A DNA stretch of 64,000 nt, taken from positions 1-64,000 of the forward strand of contig BCJJ01000034.1 of the NCBI GenBank assembly GCA_039545355.1. Direction: 5' to 3'. Position 1 is the stretch's first letter. Each line of letters starts with the position of its first letter. The position numbers and the translations under genes were made by a program. The notes beneath the pieces were generated by a model. The model ran no database searches. It worked only from the letters and a program-made list of their open reading frames with translations, and was not told where the DNA came from. This document shows, piece after piece, positions 52,392-62,873 of this stretch. This DNA comes from Trichosporon coremiiforme (lineage: Eukaryota > Basidiomycota > Tremellomycetes > Trichosporonales > Trichosporonaceae).

Positions 52392-53870
52392 CTACAAGAT
52401 CCATGCTCCCACGGCAACGACAGCCGCCGCGAACCAGACACTAGGCCTGAGCCCGACCGCGGCACTGTCGTCTCCGTCGTCATCATCCGACTTGGGCATG
52501 ACGACGAATATCTCCTTCGTCGTATCGCTAGCAAGGAACAGTCTCTTCTTACTGTCCCACGCGAGCCCAACGGGCCTGAAGCACTGGGAGGGACACTTGG
52601 ACAGATCCGGACTCGTCGCAATCTCCTCAAAGCCGTCTTTACTGTCCCTGGCTGCTTTTGGCATACCGTTCTCGAACGGCACCCGGATGAGGGAGTATCC
52701 GACGGGCGGGTCCGAGTTCCAGCTCCCGTGCAGCGACACATACGCATACTCCCCCTTCTCGTCGAAGACAATGTCCAGTGGCGCCGTGTGCGCGGGGAGG
52801 GGGAGGACGGGCCGTGTCGCATTGCTGTTGCACTGCTCGTCGGTGAGCGGGGCAATGTTCGTGTCCTCGGCGATCTCGACTGCGAAATTGTCCCCCGTCT
52901 TCAGGTCGCCCAAGTTTGGGAAGTTGTCAGTGCCCCACAGGGTGTAGCACATGGGATAGCCAAAGTTTTCTCCCGAGTAGTTGCCCACTGAACCGTGGAA
53001 GTTCAGCTCCTCCCCGGGGTTCGTGTTGTGGATGTCCACGCCTTGGCGCTGGAGGTTGTCGACGCTGTTCTCGACGGACCAAATCCCCTTGTTGGGATGT
53101 TCGCCGACGCCCACACTGTTCCGGAGTCCCCACCCGACCACCGTGCCGGCGGTATAGTTCGTGCGATCCTTTGAGACGTCAAAGGAGCGGATCTGGCAGT
53201 GGCCACTGGATTGTTCGCGGGCTAGGACGTCGGCGTTGGCGGCACTGCCGCGCGAGACGAGCAGGTCCCCGCCCGAGGTCAGGAAGAGCGTGCGGCTCTT
53301 GTGCATCGCGTTGTCCATCCCTGTTACTACCACGCGGGGGTCGCCCGAGACCGACCCCGAGGCACTGTCGTAGGCATACGCGAAGACGTCGTTTGCGGTC
53401 GACACGTAGAGCGTCTTGCCGTCCTGTGAGAGCTGGAGGCCGTGGTTGAACTGGGCGTCAGCCGTCTCTCGCAATCATTCAGCTCTCCTCCTCCCTCCCG
53501 TTCTCCTCTCTCTACTCCGGGCACAAAGTACTTCCGACACCCTTATGGGAGCGATGGAAGGAATGGCGACACTCACGTCCTTGTTCCCGACCACCGTCGT
53601 CGTGTTCGCGACAGTGACGCAGCTCCCGCCATGGTCCTCGAGCACCATCCTCACCACGCCCACATTCTGGTCGAGCACGAGCAGAGCCCCGCTGGTGTCG
53701 AACAGGATCGAGCGCGGCTTGCTCAGTCCCGAGTTTGCCACTAGGCGCACACTCCAGCCGTCTTTCGGGGATGGGGAAGGGTAGGGTGTCTTGAGGTCGT
53801 TGGGGCAGTCGGCTGCCGCGACGTGCGTTGCGCCGAGAACCGCGAGGGGCAGCCAGGCGGAGAGCAGCAT
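52392..53870 (-). CDS. GPI-type quinoprotein glucose/sorbosone dehydrogenase-like protein
   Basis: Exons 53870-53577 and 53450-52392 around a 126-nt intron (GTGAGT ... CTGACGCCCAG); 450 residues. Signal peptide (LLSAWLPLAVLGATHVAA), then a six-bladed beta-propeller: VRLVANSGLSKPRSILFD, GNKD joined to FNHGLQLSQDGKTLYVST, GTVVGWGLRNSVGVGEHP, NPGEELNFHG and PLDIVFDEKGEYAYVSLHGSW. These match soluble PQQ glucose dehydrogenase / L-sorbosone dehydrogenase proteins. The C-terminus has Asp/Ser then a hydrophobic tail (VWFAAAVVAVGAWIL), a GPI-anchor signal. Likely a cell-surface sugar or aldose oxidoreductase; PQQ use is inferred from the family. Confidence 0.83.
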
Positions 53871-54667
53871 TGCGATAGGGATGCCGGTGGTGGAATGGAT
53901 GGGGAATGGGAGGAACGCCGGTGCAACATCGGGGGGGTATAAGAGGGAGAAGGCAGTGAGGGAGCAGTAGTGAGAGCGGAGAAGCAGAGTGAGTAGGCGA
54001 ACTCGAGGCCAAGACAACGCCTCGGTCGGTCCTCGTGATATCGTGACGTAACTGCTGGATTCATGTTCCAGTGCCTCCATTCTCCACTTGGTACCTCGTA
54101 CCTCCAGCTGACATCCGGCGTCTACCACATGCACATACTAGTGCTCCAGCCTTGCGTGGAAGCTCGGTGCAACCCAAACCCAACAGTGGGTGCATGCAAG
54201 CGCGGTTATGCTTAATGGATGCATTACTGTTACAACGTTGTCGACATACATATTCGTACACTTGTCCGCTATCTGCTGTCTGCTTCCTCCGCAGGGGCTT
54301 GGCATGGCGCCCCGAGACCCAAGACGCCTCCAGATGCACAGGCACCCGCAGCATTCTGCAGCACTGCCTTTGTCGTGTGCGCGACGGCACCTCCACCACA
54401 AACGTGCAAACGTGGGCGGATCACACAAGGCGGCACCTGTTCCAGCATTCCGCAATGCCCGTCGGGTCCTCGCTCGTCCCGTCGTCGCTTGCCGACCAGT
54501 ACGTGCACTGCGCACTGAGAAGCAGTCGGGCCCCCGTGAGCTCGTATATCGGCCGATCCAGGTGGTGCCTTCTCGGGGTCGGTCTCGGCGGTCTCATCGT
54601 CATCGGCCTCGTCGGTCTCGGGGTCCCCATCCATGGCACCAACGCTCGCTCCGCTCGCCGCTCGCGC
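53871..54667. other. 797-bp promoter of the quinoprotein gene
   Basis: Between its start and the 3' end of the copper transporter. The right end (54642-54658) holds the 17-mer ACGCTCGCTCCGCTCGC that recurs at 56093. No gene supported. Confidence 0.4.
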
Positions 54668-55220
54668 CTAGTGATCATGCTTCGCGCCATACTCCATGTC
54701 GTCCGGATCGATCTCGAGCCAGTCTCCTAGAAACTTGCCCAGCGCGGTACCAAGCAAGATGCACACGATGATGTACCCGTTGAAAGCCATAGCGATCAGC
54801 ATGAGGATGTAAAACCCGCCCTGGAGCGCGACACTGAGCCCAGTCCGGACGAGCTGCTGGAACGGCGTCGCTCGCAGTTTACGCCCATGTCTCCTCTGCC
54901 TTTGTGACGTGGTGAGACCCACGTCCCCGTCGTCCTCTAGTGCTCGCCGCGCATCGGCTGCGCGGAGGGAGGCGCATACCTGCGCGTCGTACTGGGAGGA
55001 CCAGTGCTTGATCACCTCCACACAGGCCGCCAATGCTACGACACCGAGACAGGAGGCCGCGAATGCGCCCCGGGACTTCACGTGCCAGGATTCAGAGAGG
55101 AAGCAGGAGTCTATCGTCTGCCAGTTCCAGAGCATCTGGCGTCAGCAGAGTCGGAGAGAGATGGCGCACGGAGGGGGAGCACGAGGTGCTGTTTGAGATG
55201 CCGCCGTGGTAGTGTGACAT
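54668..55220 (-). CDS. Ctr-family copper transporter
   Basis: Exons 55220-55170 and 55135-54668 around a 34-nt intron with a GTGCGC donor; 172 residues. The N-terminus MSHYHGGISNSTSCSPS is short, His/Cys-bearing and outside the cell, with an N-x-S/T site. MLWNWQTIDSCFLSESWHVKS matches the Ctr start of segment 1. Segment 2 has YILMLIAMAFNGY with the essential M-x3-M, and segment 3 has LLGTALGKFLG with G-x3-G, both needed for the trimeric Cu(I) pore. The Met-rich ectodomain of many Ctr1 proteins is missing, so it may be a vacuolar (Ctr2/Ctr6-like) or short plasma-membrane type. Divergent from the metalloreductase at 56118. Confidence 0.87.
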
Positions 55221-56117
55221 GGCGGCAGGTCTAGGGAGGTGTGGTAGTTGAGGAGTTCGCCTGGTGGACTATATTGTTCTCGGAGGCTGGGTCGGTGGAG
55301 AGTGCCGCAATCGTCGCTGTCAGAAGTGGGATGCACCTGCCGGCTCGAAGTGGTGAGATAGGTGTCTCGGAACAAACGGTCGAGGATGGAGTAGAGGCTA
55401 GTCGTGAGAGTCGACAAGGTGGGTAAGTGGTCAAGTGACGTCTGAACCTTCGCTCCCGTTGTCCCGTTGCAGTGTTCAAGGCAGTGGACGGCCTCCACTC
55501 GCCCGAAACTCTAAGGATCCAAGCTCGCCTCAGCCGTAGTCGGTGGGCTGGTGCGCCAAGATCTCGCACGTGGCTGGTGGCCAATCAGAACGCAGAGGGG
55601 ATATGCCGCGACGATCGGCGATCACATTCCTCGCGCTGCGGCCTAATCCTCACTGGCTGAGCACACCCTTTCCGGATTCCAGAACACTGACTCGGGCGAG
55701 CGAGAGGCAAAAGAGGGTTGGATCCAGTCGAAATCCCCCGAGACATCGCGAGACAGACGGGTTGATGACGAGATTGATAAATTATATCTGATAGCGGATC
55801 ACTTAAGCGTCCCCGCGTCAACGCTCCGCTTGGCCCCACTCTGTCCTTGTCAGACTCGCGGCTCTCGTTTCACTGTGCACCATCCTCGACACTCGTTTGG
55901 AAAGATACCTGTGAGGCTGCATGCCCACTCGACTGTCCTCCATCTCCCCGTCGTCGACTGCGCCATTCATTGAACAATAAGCAACTGATACCCGACCCAT
56001 TCCCTGATCCGACCCACCACGGCTACCCCGAGCGGTCTCTAACTCGACAACCACCTCGCCTGTATTGCTCTCCTCTCCTCTCCTCTCCTCCTCACGCTCG
56101 CTCCGCTCGCGCTCGCC
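55221..56117. other. 897-bp shared promoter of the copper transporter and metalloreductase
   Basis: Divergent promoter. It holds AGATTGATAAATT and ATCTGATAG (55772-55794), GATA-type sites like those bound by fungal iron repressors, a CT-repeat tract (about 56068-56090) and the GC-rich 17-mer at 56093-56109 directly before the reductase ATG. No gene supported. Confidence 0.5.
55786..55794 (+). promoter_or_regulatory. Candidate iron-responsive GATA site
   Basis: ATCTGATAG differs by one base from the ATCWGATAA consensus of SreA/Cir1-type repressors; a second GATAA is at about 55775-55779. Binding is inferred only. Confidence 0.35.
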
Positions 56118-57983
56118 ATGGTCCACATCCAAGACTTCAACGGCGCAACCGTCGAGCCGCACTGGGGCTATGCCGACCGCGTCGTGCCATGCAAGAACGA
56201 CGCGGGATCGTGCGCATACCTCGACGCAGTGTACAGCGCGCACGACGTCGGCATGACCTACACGGGCATCATGTGGATCGTGATCTGCTCCGTCTTCCTG
56301 CTCTGGGCGGTGTACCGTTCTCTCACGCCGGGACCGAGGGGAAAACGGACAGCAGCCCTCCGCGCGGTGGTGCATCGATACCTCCTCCCGAACATGGCCC
56401 CGGCACGACCGGGATGGGCCCGGCGCCTGCTCACGAGTATCTTCGGTCACGCGACACGTTTGCAAGTGCTCCTCGTCGCCGGCATGCTGGCGTACCTTGC
56501 CATCTTCTCCTTTGTTGGGATAACGTACAACACCTGGGTGACGCCCGTGAAGAACAGCGACCCGCAAGTCTACAACACGCGCACCAGTCTTGGGCCCTGG
56601 GCCGACCGAGTAGGCGTGCTCGCGTACGCCCTTACACCCCTCTCGATCCTGCTCGGCGTGCGCGAGAGCTTGCTTTCGGCCCTCACCGGCGTGCCGTACC
56701 AGCAATTCACCTTCCTGCACCGCTGGGTCGGGCACATCATCCTCGCCCAGAGCGCACTGCATACTATAGGCTGGTGCGTGGTCGAAATCAGGCTGTACCA
56801 GCCCCAGCCGCAGGTGGCAAAGGAGTGGATCGTACAGACGTACATGGTGTGGGGCGTTGTGGCCATGATTCTCCTGCTCCTGCTGTGGTTCCTCGCCACG
56901 CCTTGGGGTATCCGCCTCACTGGATACGAAACTTTCCGGAAGGCGCACTACGTGCTCGCCATGGTGTACATCGGCGCATGCTGGGGACACTGGGACGGGC
57001 TCAAGTGTTTCCTCCTCCCCTCTCTCTTGCTCTGGGGCGCAGACCGCGGCCTGAGGCTGCTGAGGACAGCACTCTTGCACCACCGCGTGATCGGCGGCGG
57101 GGTGGGGGTCTTCAAGACGTTCAACGGCAAGATCACGTCCTTCCACGACGCGGTGCGGCTCGACGTCGCCGCCCCCGTCCCGGCTGCCCCTGGACAGCAC
57201 TACTTCCTCACCTTCCCCCGCGGCTCCGTATGGCAGTCGCACCCCTTCACGCCGCTCTCGGCCACCGACGACGGACTCGCATTCATTGTCCGCGCGTGCA
57301 GGGGTGAGACGCGCAAACTCCTCCAGCTCGGCCCAGAGACGCCCGTGATCCTGACGGGGCCGTATGGGCCGGACATTTCTGCGCCGCGCGAGTCAAGCGT
57401 CCTCTGCATCGCGGGCGGGACGGGGATTGCCTATGTTTTCCCCGTATTGTTGGAGCAGAGGTGCAAGGGGCCAGTACAGCTCGTGTGGTGCGTGAGGGAG
57501 AGGGGGGATGTGGAGTGGATCAAGCCCGAGTTGGAGCTGCTCTCCCCCAACGTCGCTGTTACGATCCACGTTACGCGTGCAAGCTCGGTGCAGGAGAAAC
57601 CTCTTTCCGAAACCTCCGGATCGTCGACACCGGGCGAGCTCGAGGCGGTCGACGCCGTCAACAAACTGCCCGTCACGTCCGAGACACCCCTCGACACCCC
57701 CGGGGGCGAGAAGACTTTCACCCTCACCACCACCGACGACACTGAGACGGCCGCGCTCACGGGAGAAGAGCACTGCGAGCACTACGCCTCGGGCCGCTGC
57801 GTCGTCGACCGCGTCATTGGCTCTTTCCTCGACAAGACCAGCGGACACACGAGGGTGTATGTCTCCGGCCCCGCGGCCATGGTCGCTGAGGCGAGGCATG
57901 CGGTGGCGTGCAGGGCTGATCCGAAGACGTCGAGGAAGTATGGCGACGACGTCGAGTTCTTCTACGACGAGAGGCTGGACTAG
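56118..57983 (+). CDS. Ferric/cupric reductase (FRE/NOX family)
   Basis: Intronless, 621 residues, ATG at 56118. After an extracellular N-terminus come about seven hydrophobic segments. Four haem His are at 201, 215, 277 and 291 (LHRWVGH, LHTIGW, RKAHYV, GHWDG), two pairs 14 apart as in bis-haem reductases. The cytosolic part has the FAD motif HPFTP (375-379) and NADPH motifs GPYG (414-417) and GGTGI (433-437). A low-complexity Ser/Thr insert lies near 500-555. It passes electrons from NADPH to external Fe(III) or Cu(II), supplying Cu(I) to the divergent Ctr transporter. Confidence 0.92.
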   Translation: MVHIQDFNGATVEPHWGYADRVVPCKNDAGSCAYLDAVYSAHDVGMTYTGIMWIVICSVFLLWAVYRSLTPGPRGKRTAALRAVVHRYLLPNMAPARPGWARRLLTSIFGHATRLQVLLVAGMLAYLAIFSFVGITYNTWVTPVKNSDPQVYNTRTSLGPWADRVGVLAYALTPLSILLGVRESLLSALTGVPYQQFTFLHRWVGHIILAQSALHTIGWCVVEIRLYQPQPQVAKEWIVQTYMVWGVVAMILLLLLWFLATPWGIRLTGYETFRKAHYVLAMVYIGACWGHWDGLKCFLLPSLLLWGADRGLRLLRTALLHHRVIGGGVGVFKTFNGKITSFHDAVRLDVAAPVPAAPGQHYFLTFPRGSVWQSHPFTPLSATDDGLAFIVRACRGETRKLLQLGPETPVILTGPYGPDISAPRESSVLCIAGGTGIAYVFPVLLEQRCKGPVQLVWCVRERGDVEWIKPELELLSPNVAVTIHVTRASSVQEKPLSETSGSSTPGELEAVDAVNKLPVTSETPLDTPGGEKTFTLTTTDDTETAALTGEEHCEHYASGRCVVDRVIGSFLDKTSGHTRVYVSGPAAMVAEARHAVACRADPKTSRKYGDDVEFFYDERLD

Positions 57984-58152
57984 ACGGTCGCGTCGAGACG
58001 TGTTGTATTCCATCAGTGCCATGTATCATCAGAACAGCACCTACCAGTAAGACGAGTACTCCCTCACCCCGCCCCCGCGTGCCGTAGCAACGAGCTGCAA
58101 AATCACACATTGGCATCTCGTATATCTACCAGCTACATTCTAACCAAACCGA

Positions 58153-59322
58153 TTACATAAGAAGACACTTGCTCGCACACTCCTGCTCAAACTCGTCGGC
58201 GAGGTAGATCCTCACGCTCCCATTGGATGTCCTCACGTTCGCGCTATCGGGGCCGGGCCGCTCTTCGCCCATCTCGCCGGCTTGTCGCTCCCACTGCGCG
58301 TGCACGGGGACGGGCTCGTCTCCCGGATCGGCGTCAAGCCGGCTCTGCTGGCTGCTGTTGTCGGCCGTGGCGTACGCCAGCGCGAGGCTCTTCTTGTCGT
58401 CCGTCGGCGTGAAGGGGTTAGGGATGGGCGTCGAACCGGAGGTAGACGTCTGGGCAGTCTGGAAAGAGACGTGGGGCTGGGGCGGCGTCGGAGGGTGGGG
58501 AACCTCAACTGCGGGGGCGGGAGGCGTAGGCGGCACGGGCAGAGAGGGCGGAGCGGGTACAGCAGTAGGCGAAGTCTTGCTGCCACCACTGCCAAACTTG
58601 AACTCGATGTCGATCTGGGCATGGGCCCGGACTCCCTTCCGCCTTGGCCCGTCCCCACCGCCCCCGCTGCCGCCGTTGTCCCCACCACCTCCGTTCCCGC
58701 CTCTCGGCCCCTCAGGCGCGCGAACACGCCAAGCCTGCCCCGCCCCCTCATGCGGCACCAGCACCGCGCTCTCCATCAGCGCCGGGCTGAGCTTCACGCT
58801 ACGGTTCGAGCTATGCGCCGTCACGATCCCTTGAAACCCCCTCGGCAGCCAGAGATGCACTGCGCCATTCCTCGACTCGGCGTCGATGGACACGGGACCC
58901 TGGCGCTGCGTCCGCAGCCGGATCGAGCCGTTCGATGTCGTTGCGACTATGGATGCGAGACGCGTGCCGATCAGCCCGAGCGAGGAGTCGATCGACCCGT
59001 TCGATGTGCGCAGCTCGGCGTCCGGCTTCTCGGGCACGGGCGCCATGAGGCGCACAGCGTAGGATGACTTGATGGCGCCGTTGGTCGAGCGGATCAGCCT
59101 GGCGGTCAGCGGGGCAGTTCGATGGAGGAGAGGATGAGGGAGTTGGGCGGCGACAACTCACATTGGCGACTCGGCGCGCAGCCGCGCCGGCTCACTCGAC
59201 GGCGGGGCACGCTCGTACTCGGCCTGCTCTGTCGTCGTGTCGGGTGCGTCGGTCTCGGTCCGCTCGCTCGGCGTGTACTCGGGCGGCGCGTCGTCGTACG
59301 CGTCCTCGTGATTGGTCACCAT
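58153..59322 (-). CDS. DUF7330-like protein, paralog 2
   Basis: Exons 59322-59162 and 59098-58153 around a 63-nt intron (GTGAGT ... CTGACCGCCAG); 368 residues. N-terminus is acidic with APPEYTPSE (PPxY). Then come repeated strands: IRSTNGAIKSS, LRTSNGSIDSS, ATTSNGSIRLRT, ESRNGAVHLWLPRGFQG and SSNRSVKLSP. A Gly-rich and Pro-rich linker of about 120 residues separates these from a final strand (VRTSNGSVRIYLADEF). The last residues are CASKCLLM. The long linker is special to this copy. Confidence 0.77.
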
Positions 59323-60025
59323 GTTGCCGATGCTGTTAATGTATCTCGGAGGTGCTAGGTACTGGCCGTTGCGCTTGCGCTGTACTCCAGCTTTTGCAGT
59401 CGGTATCGCGCTGTATGGTGAGAAGAGATGATGAGTGTTGCGGTCGGCTTCGCTGGGTGCTGGGAACGAAGGCAGGAGGAGGAAAGTGCGGGCACGAGCG
59501 CCCGTCCACCGTCCACCTGGCCAGCCTTATATCGGCTCCGAGATCCAGCCACGGCTGAATGAATACGATGTCTATGGTGCTAGCGACGCGTAACCGTCCC
59601 AAATCGAGACGCTGACGATATGGCGATCCCCAGTGTCCCCGGTGTTCGGCTCATTCCGCGATCTGATGCATGAATCCGCGTGACACTGGGAGTAAACGAC
59701 GGAATGTCGGTCTGGGTCCTTGCCCCTTGCGCCTGACTGTTGAATCGCACCTGGTGGCTTAGTCGACCAGACCGGCGACTTGGGTGCGGCTGACGGACGC
59801 TAGCATTCATCCATCGTACTCACCCACATCTTCCAGGCGCTGCATGTAGAGCAGTGCATCAACGCCGGCGAAGCCAGATCTCCATCATCTGGCTTCTTCT
59901 ACTCTGAGCACATGGACTATCGGCCGTGTCATAGAGAGATCTACAAGTCGTGCTATGTGACGCTTGTTAGCACTCGTCTCCATGAGACAAGCACAGACGC
60001 AGTGTCCTGCGCCCTGGTGCCAGCT
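59323..60025. other. 703-bp spacer between two DUF7330-like paralogs
   Basis: Promoter of paralog 2 and 3' flank of paralog 3. Nothing else seen. Confidence 0.4.
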
Positions 60026-60871
60026 CTACATGACTTCACAGCTACCCTCCCACCACGCACCCGCCTCCTCCTTCTCCCCCTCCACATAGACCCTCACTTT
60101 ACCATTAGCAGTCTCCGCCTTGGCCCTATCGGGTCCGGGCTTCCTGTCTCCCTCGCTGCCATCCGACTCCCGTCTAGCAACAACCCTGCTGTCGGCGTCG
60201 GACTTCTCGCTGGCCGGGCCCCTGGGACTCTTAGCGTCTGCATCGTCGTGGCCGAGGGTGATCTCGGCCGACGAGCTGTTGCCCGGATGATACTGGTGCG
60301 GCTCCATGTCCTCGGGAACGCGGACGTGCCACACGCACCCCTTCTCCCCGGGCACGATGACGGCGTACTTCTGCAGCGTGTCGCTCAGCGCCACGCTCCC
60401 GTTCCCAGTCGCGGCGGAGAGAATCCCATCATACCCCCTGGGCAACCACAGGTGCACAGCGCCATTGGCAGAGGAGACACTGAGACCGACGGCGTCCTGC
60501 CGCTTCACGTGGAGACGGATGGAGCCGTTCACAGTCGTCGCGTCTAGGGTTGCGTGGCGATGGCCGTGCAGATCGACTACGGCACGAATGGGCCCGTTCA
60601 GGACGCTGAACTCGACATCGACCTGTTTCGGGTCGGCGGGGGCGGGACCGAGACGCACGCGGTATTCGCCCTCGAGACCGCCGTTGAAGCGATGAAGAGA
60701 GCTGGCATTAGCTGTCGTTCGACACGTCGCCGGATAGCATGTAGGGGAAGGGGGTATGGAGACGTACAGTGGAGCATCGGCGCGCTGGATGGGTTCGGGC
60801 TGCTTCTGGGCAGGCCCGGCAGACGGGGGCGGCATGGCCGGCGTGTCGGGGAGCTGGATGGCGCCGGGCAT
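60026..60871 (-). CDS. DUF7330-like protein, paralog 3
   Basis: Exons 60871-60768 and 60701-60026 around a 66-nt intron (GTACGT ... GCTAATGCCAG); 259 residues. The intron is a multiple of three with no stop, so retained-intron protein is also possible. Strand repeats: VLNGPIRAVVDL, TTVNGSIRLHV, SSANGAVHLWLPRGYDG and ATGNGSVALSD, then an acidic Ser-rich stretch and ETANGKVRVYVEG. AVHLWLPRG is shared with paralog 2, so these two are the closest pair. A further in-frame ATG at 60949 would add 26 residues. Confidence 0.75.
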   Translation of the reverse strand: MPGAIQLPDTPAMPPPSAGPAQKQPEPIQRADAPLYVSIPPSPTCYPATCRTTANASSLHRFNGGLEGEYRVRLGPAPADPKQVDVEFSVLNGPIRAVVDLHGHRHATLDATTVNGSIRLHVKRQDAVGLSVSSANGAVHLWLPRGYDGILSAATGNGSVALSDTLQKYAVIVPGEKGCVWHVRVPEDMEPHQYHPGNSSSAEITLGHDDADAKSPRGPASEKSDADSRVVARRESDGSEGDRKPGPDRAKAETANGKVRVYVEGEKEEAGAWWEGSCEVM

Positions 60872-61512
60872 GTTTCTTCTCACGAGCTTGCTTTGGGTGA
60901 TCTTCGAGTGGTTGCACAGCGCGCTTCGGGCCCTCCCAGCGAAGTTCATAAGTTCATATACAATGTCACCCTGTCTCGGCGCCGCGCGTCGTCCGGATGT
61001 ACTTGAGACTGCGAGGGGGCTACCCCCAGCTCAAGCGATCACATGGCAGGTAGCAGTCAACCTAGCACTGCACGCTACAGCATGACCTGCCCCATGTCTC
61101 GGAGCCGGAGAGCGATTCGCCAGGTAGATCACCAGTATGTAGCAGGATTGACTCCCCGCGCGACGCGTGTGCGCTGCACATAGCTGCGCCACTGGCGTCG
61201 AAGCGGCAGATGGTGTTCGAGGCAACATGTGACGTCGTACAGATTGCTGTTAGGCGTTAGCCAGCGGCGGACACTTCCCAATCTGCCGGATTGCGATCAG
61301 TGCATGTCTGCAGGCTTCTTAGTTTGCGCAGTCGGCTCAGTGTGACCCTGGGATATGGCATGACTCTACTCTATGGCGGATATGGTTGCAACGATGGAAA
61401 CAACTAGCCGAGAACTCGGCCTCGGCGCGAAAACCCGGCTTCTATGGGTGATCTGGTTTAGATGAACAAGACGCGCGCGTTCGCGGAAGACGCGACCGAA
61501 CCACGGCCACGC
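60872..61512. other. 641-bp intergenic region
   Basis: Promoter of DUF7330-like paralog 3 and 3' flank of the RTA1-like gene. Nothing else seen. Confidence 0.4.
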
Positions 61513-62873
61513 CTACACCGGTCCCGACTCCTTGGACCGCCTCGCCTCCAGATTCGCCGAATACGTATCCTTGATAAGCCCGTCGTCGGCGTGGAGTTCA
61601 GAAGGGTCGACATCCGTCTCGAGGCTGCGCCGCTGCTCCTCAGAGGGCATGAGGCGGTAAATGGGAACCGCGCAGAAGACGGCCATGGCCAGAATCACAG
61701 GCAGATACTCGAGACACGTGTAAAGTACCTGACTGCTGTTTGCAGAGCCAAAGTAGCCCTGACACTCGACTGCGAGGCGGTAGACCGTTCGGAGGAGGAT
61801 TAGGAGCGCTGCGGCCAGGTCAACGAGAAGGACCGTGAGTGCGTTGCGGCGCAGGTTGTACTGTGTTGGGATACGGGAGATGCGCGCGATCGCGGTTCCC
61901 AAGAGTGTGAGGAAGAGGGTGAAGAAGGCGGTCTGCGCTGCGAGACCGGCGAGCAGAATGTTGTTCGCCGTCTCGGATGAGACGGGCGGCTCCTTGTTCT
62001 CCGCCTTGCGCGTCTGCACAACGCCGATCAGCGCCGCGCCCGTGACTTGGATCGCGATCGTTACAATGTCCATGAACACGAAGGCTGCTTGTCAGCTTAC
62101 GTCTGGTATTGGAGAGTGAGGTTGGAGGAGAGAGGGATCAGTCATCTCTTTAGCTATGTTTATGGGTCATGCGCGGACCTCGAGAGAGAGTGAGGCCCGC
62201 TATCCCACCCCAACATATGTTTACACATATGGCATCATTTCCCTCGTGCAGACTTACCGGCGACAACGGCGCGGGGAGGCATCCAGAGCAGCTTCCGACC
62301 GTGCGGGAAGCGCTGCGCGACATAGGACAGGACGAGGTAGATAGCGGCCGCGATAGGGATGGGTGCCTGGGCTGTCAGCTACCCCACCGACAACATAGCT
62401 GTCACGCTCGGCGATCAGAAGTAGCCCAGATCGGCAGGAGGCTACTTGGCTACTCCGTCGGGTCCTGTTCGAGCCTACTCACAACAACAATGAGGAAGTA
62501 CTGCGCAACAAACACAGACACGAGGAACATGTTCGCATGTCCCTTTATGCGGGCGGCGTATCCTCCAACCTCCATGAGCTGAAGTTAGCTATGACGGCGA
62601 TGCTCAGCTGGCGAATCCCCTGCCTCTAGCTGTTTACAGCAGACGGAGGCGGAAAACCCGCTTCGCTCCACTCACACATCCGAAAGCGAGCAGACCGTGG
62701 ATCCACCGCGTCCCCCGCTTGCGCATGTACCAGAGCTGGATGCACATGGCAATTCCGAACGTGACGACGCCGGCGATCGCACCCCCCATCCATGGCCGGT
62801 AGAGGTAGATGCTGATGCCGGCTTCGCCGTCGGCGGGCGGGTTTTGGGGATTGATGGGGCCTCGGTAGTCCAT
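61513..62873 (-). CDS. RTA1-like seven-pass membrane protein
   Basis: Four exons, 62873-62676, 62578-62483, 62366-62258 and 62084-61513, with introns of 97, 116 and 173 nt; 324 residues. Hallmarks of the RTA1 lipid-translocating exporter-like family: LMEVGGYAARI in segment 2, FVAQYFLIVVAPIPIAAAIY in segment 3, AFVFMDIVTIAIQVTGAAL in segment 4 and RTVYRL ... CLEYLPVILAM in the last segments. Seven hydrophobic stretches are visible and the tail is acidic. Members include Rsb1 (sphingoid base export) and Rta1 (aminocholesterol resistance). Confidence 0.85.

Noticed and set aside
55818..57242. 474-codon minus-strand and 486-codon plus-strand frames over the ferric reductase
   Set aside because: Both overlap the reductase, which has all haem, FAD and NADPH motifs; neither shows a family.
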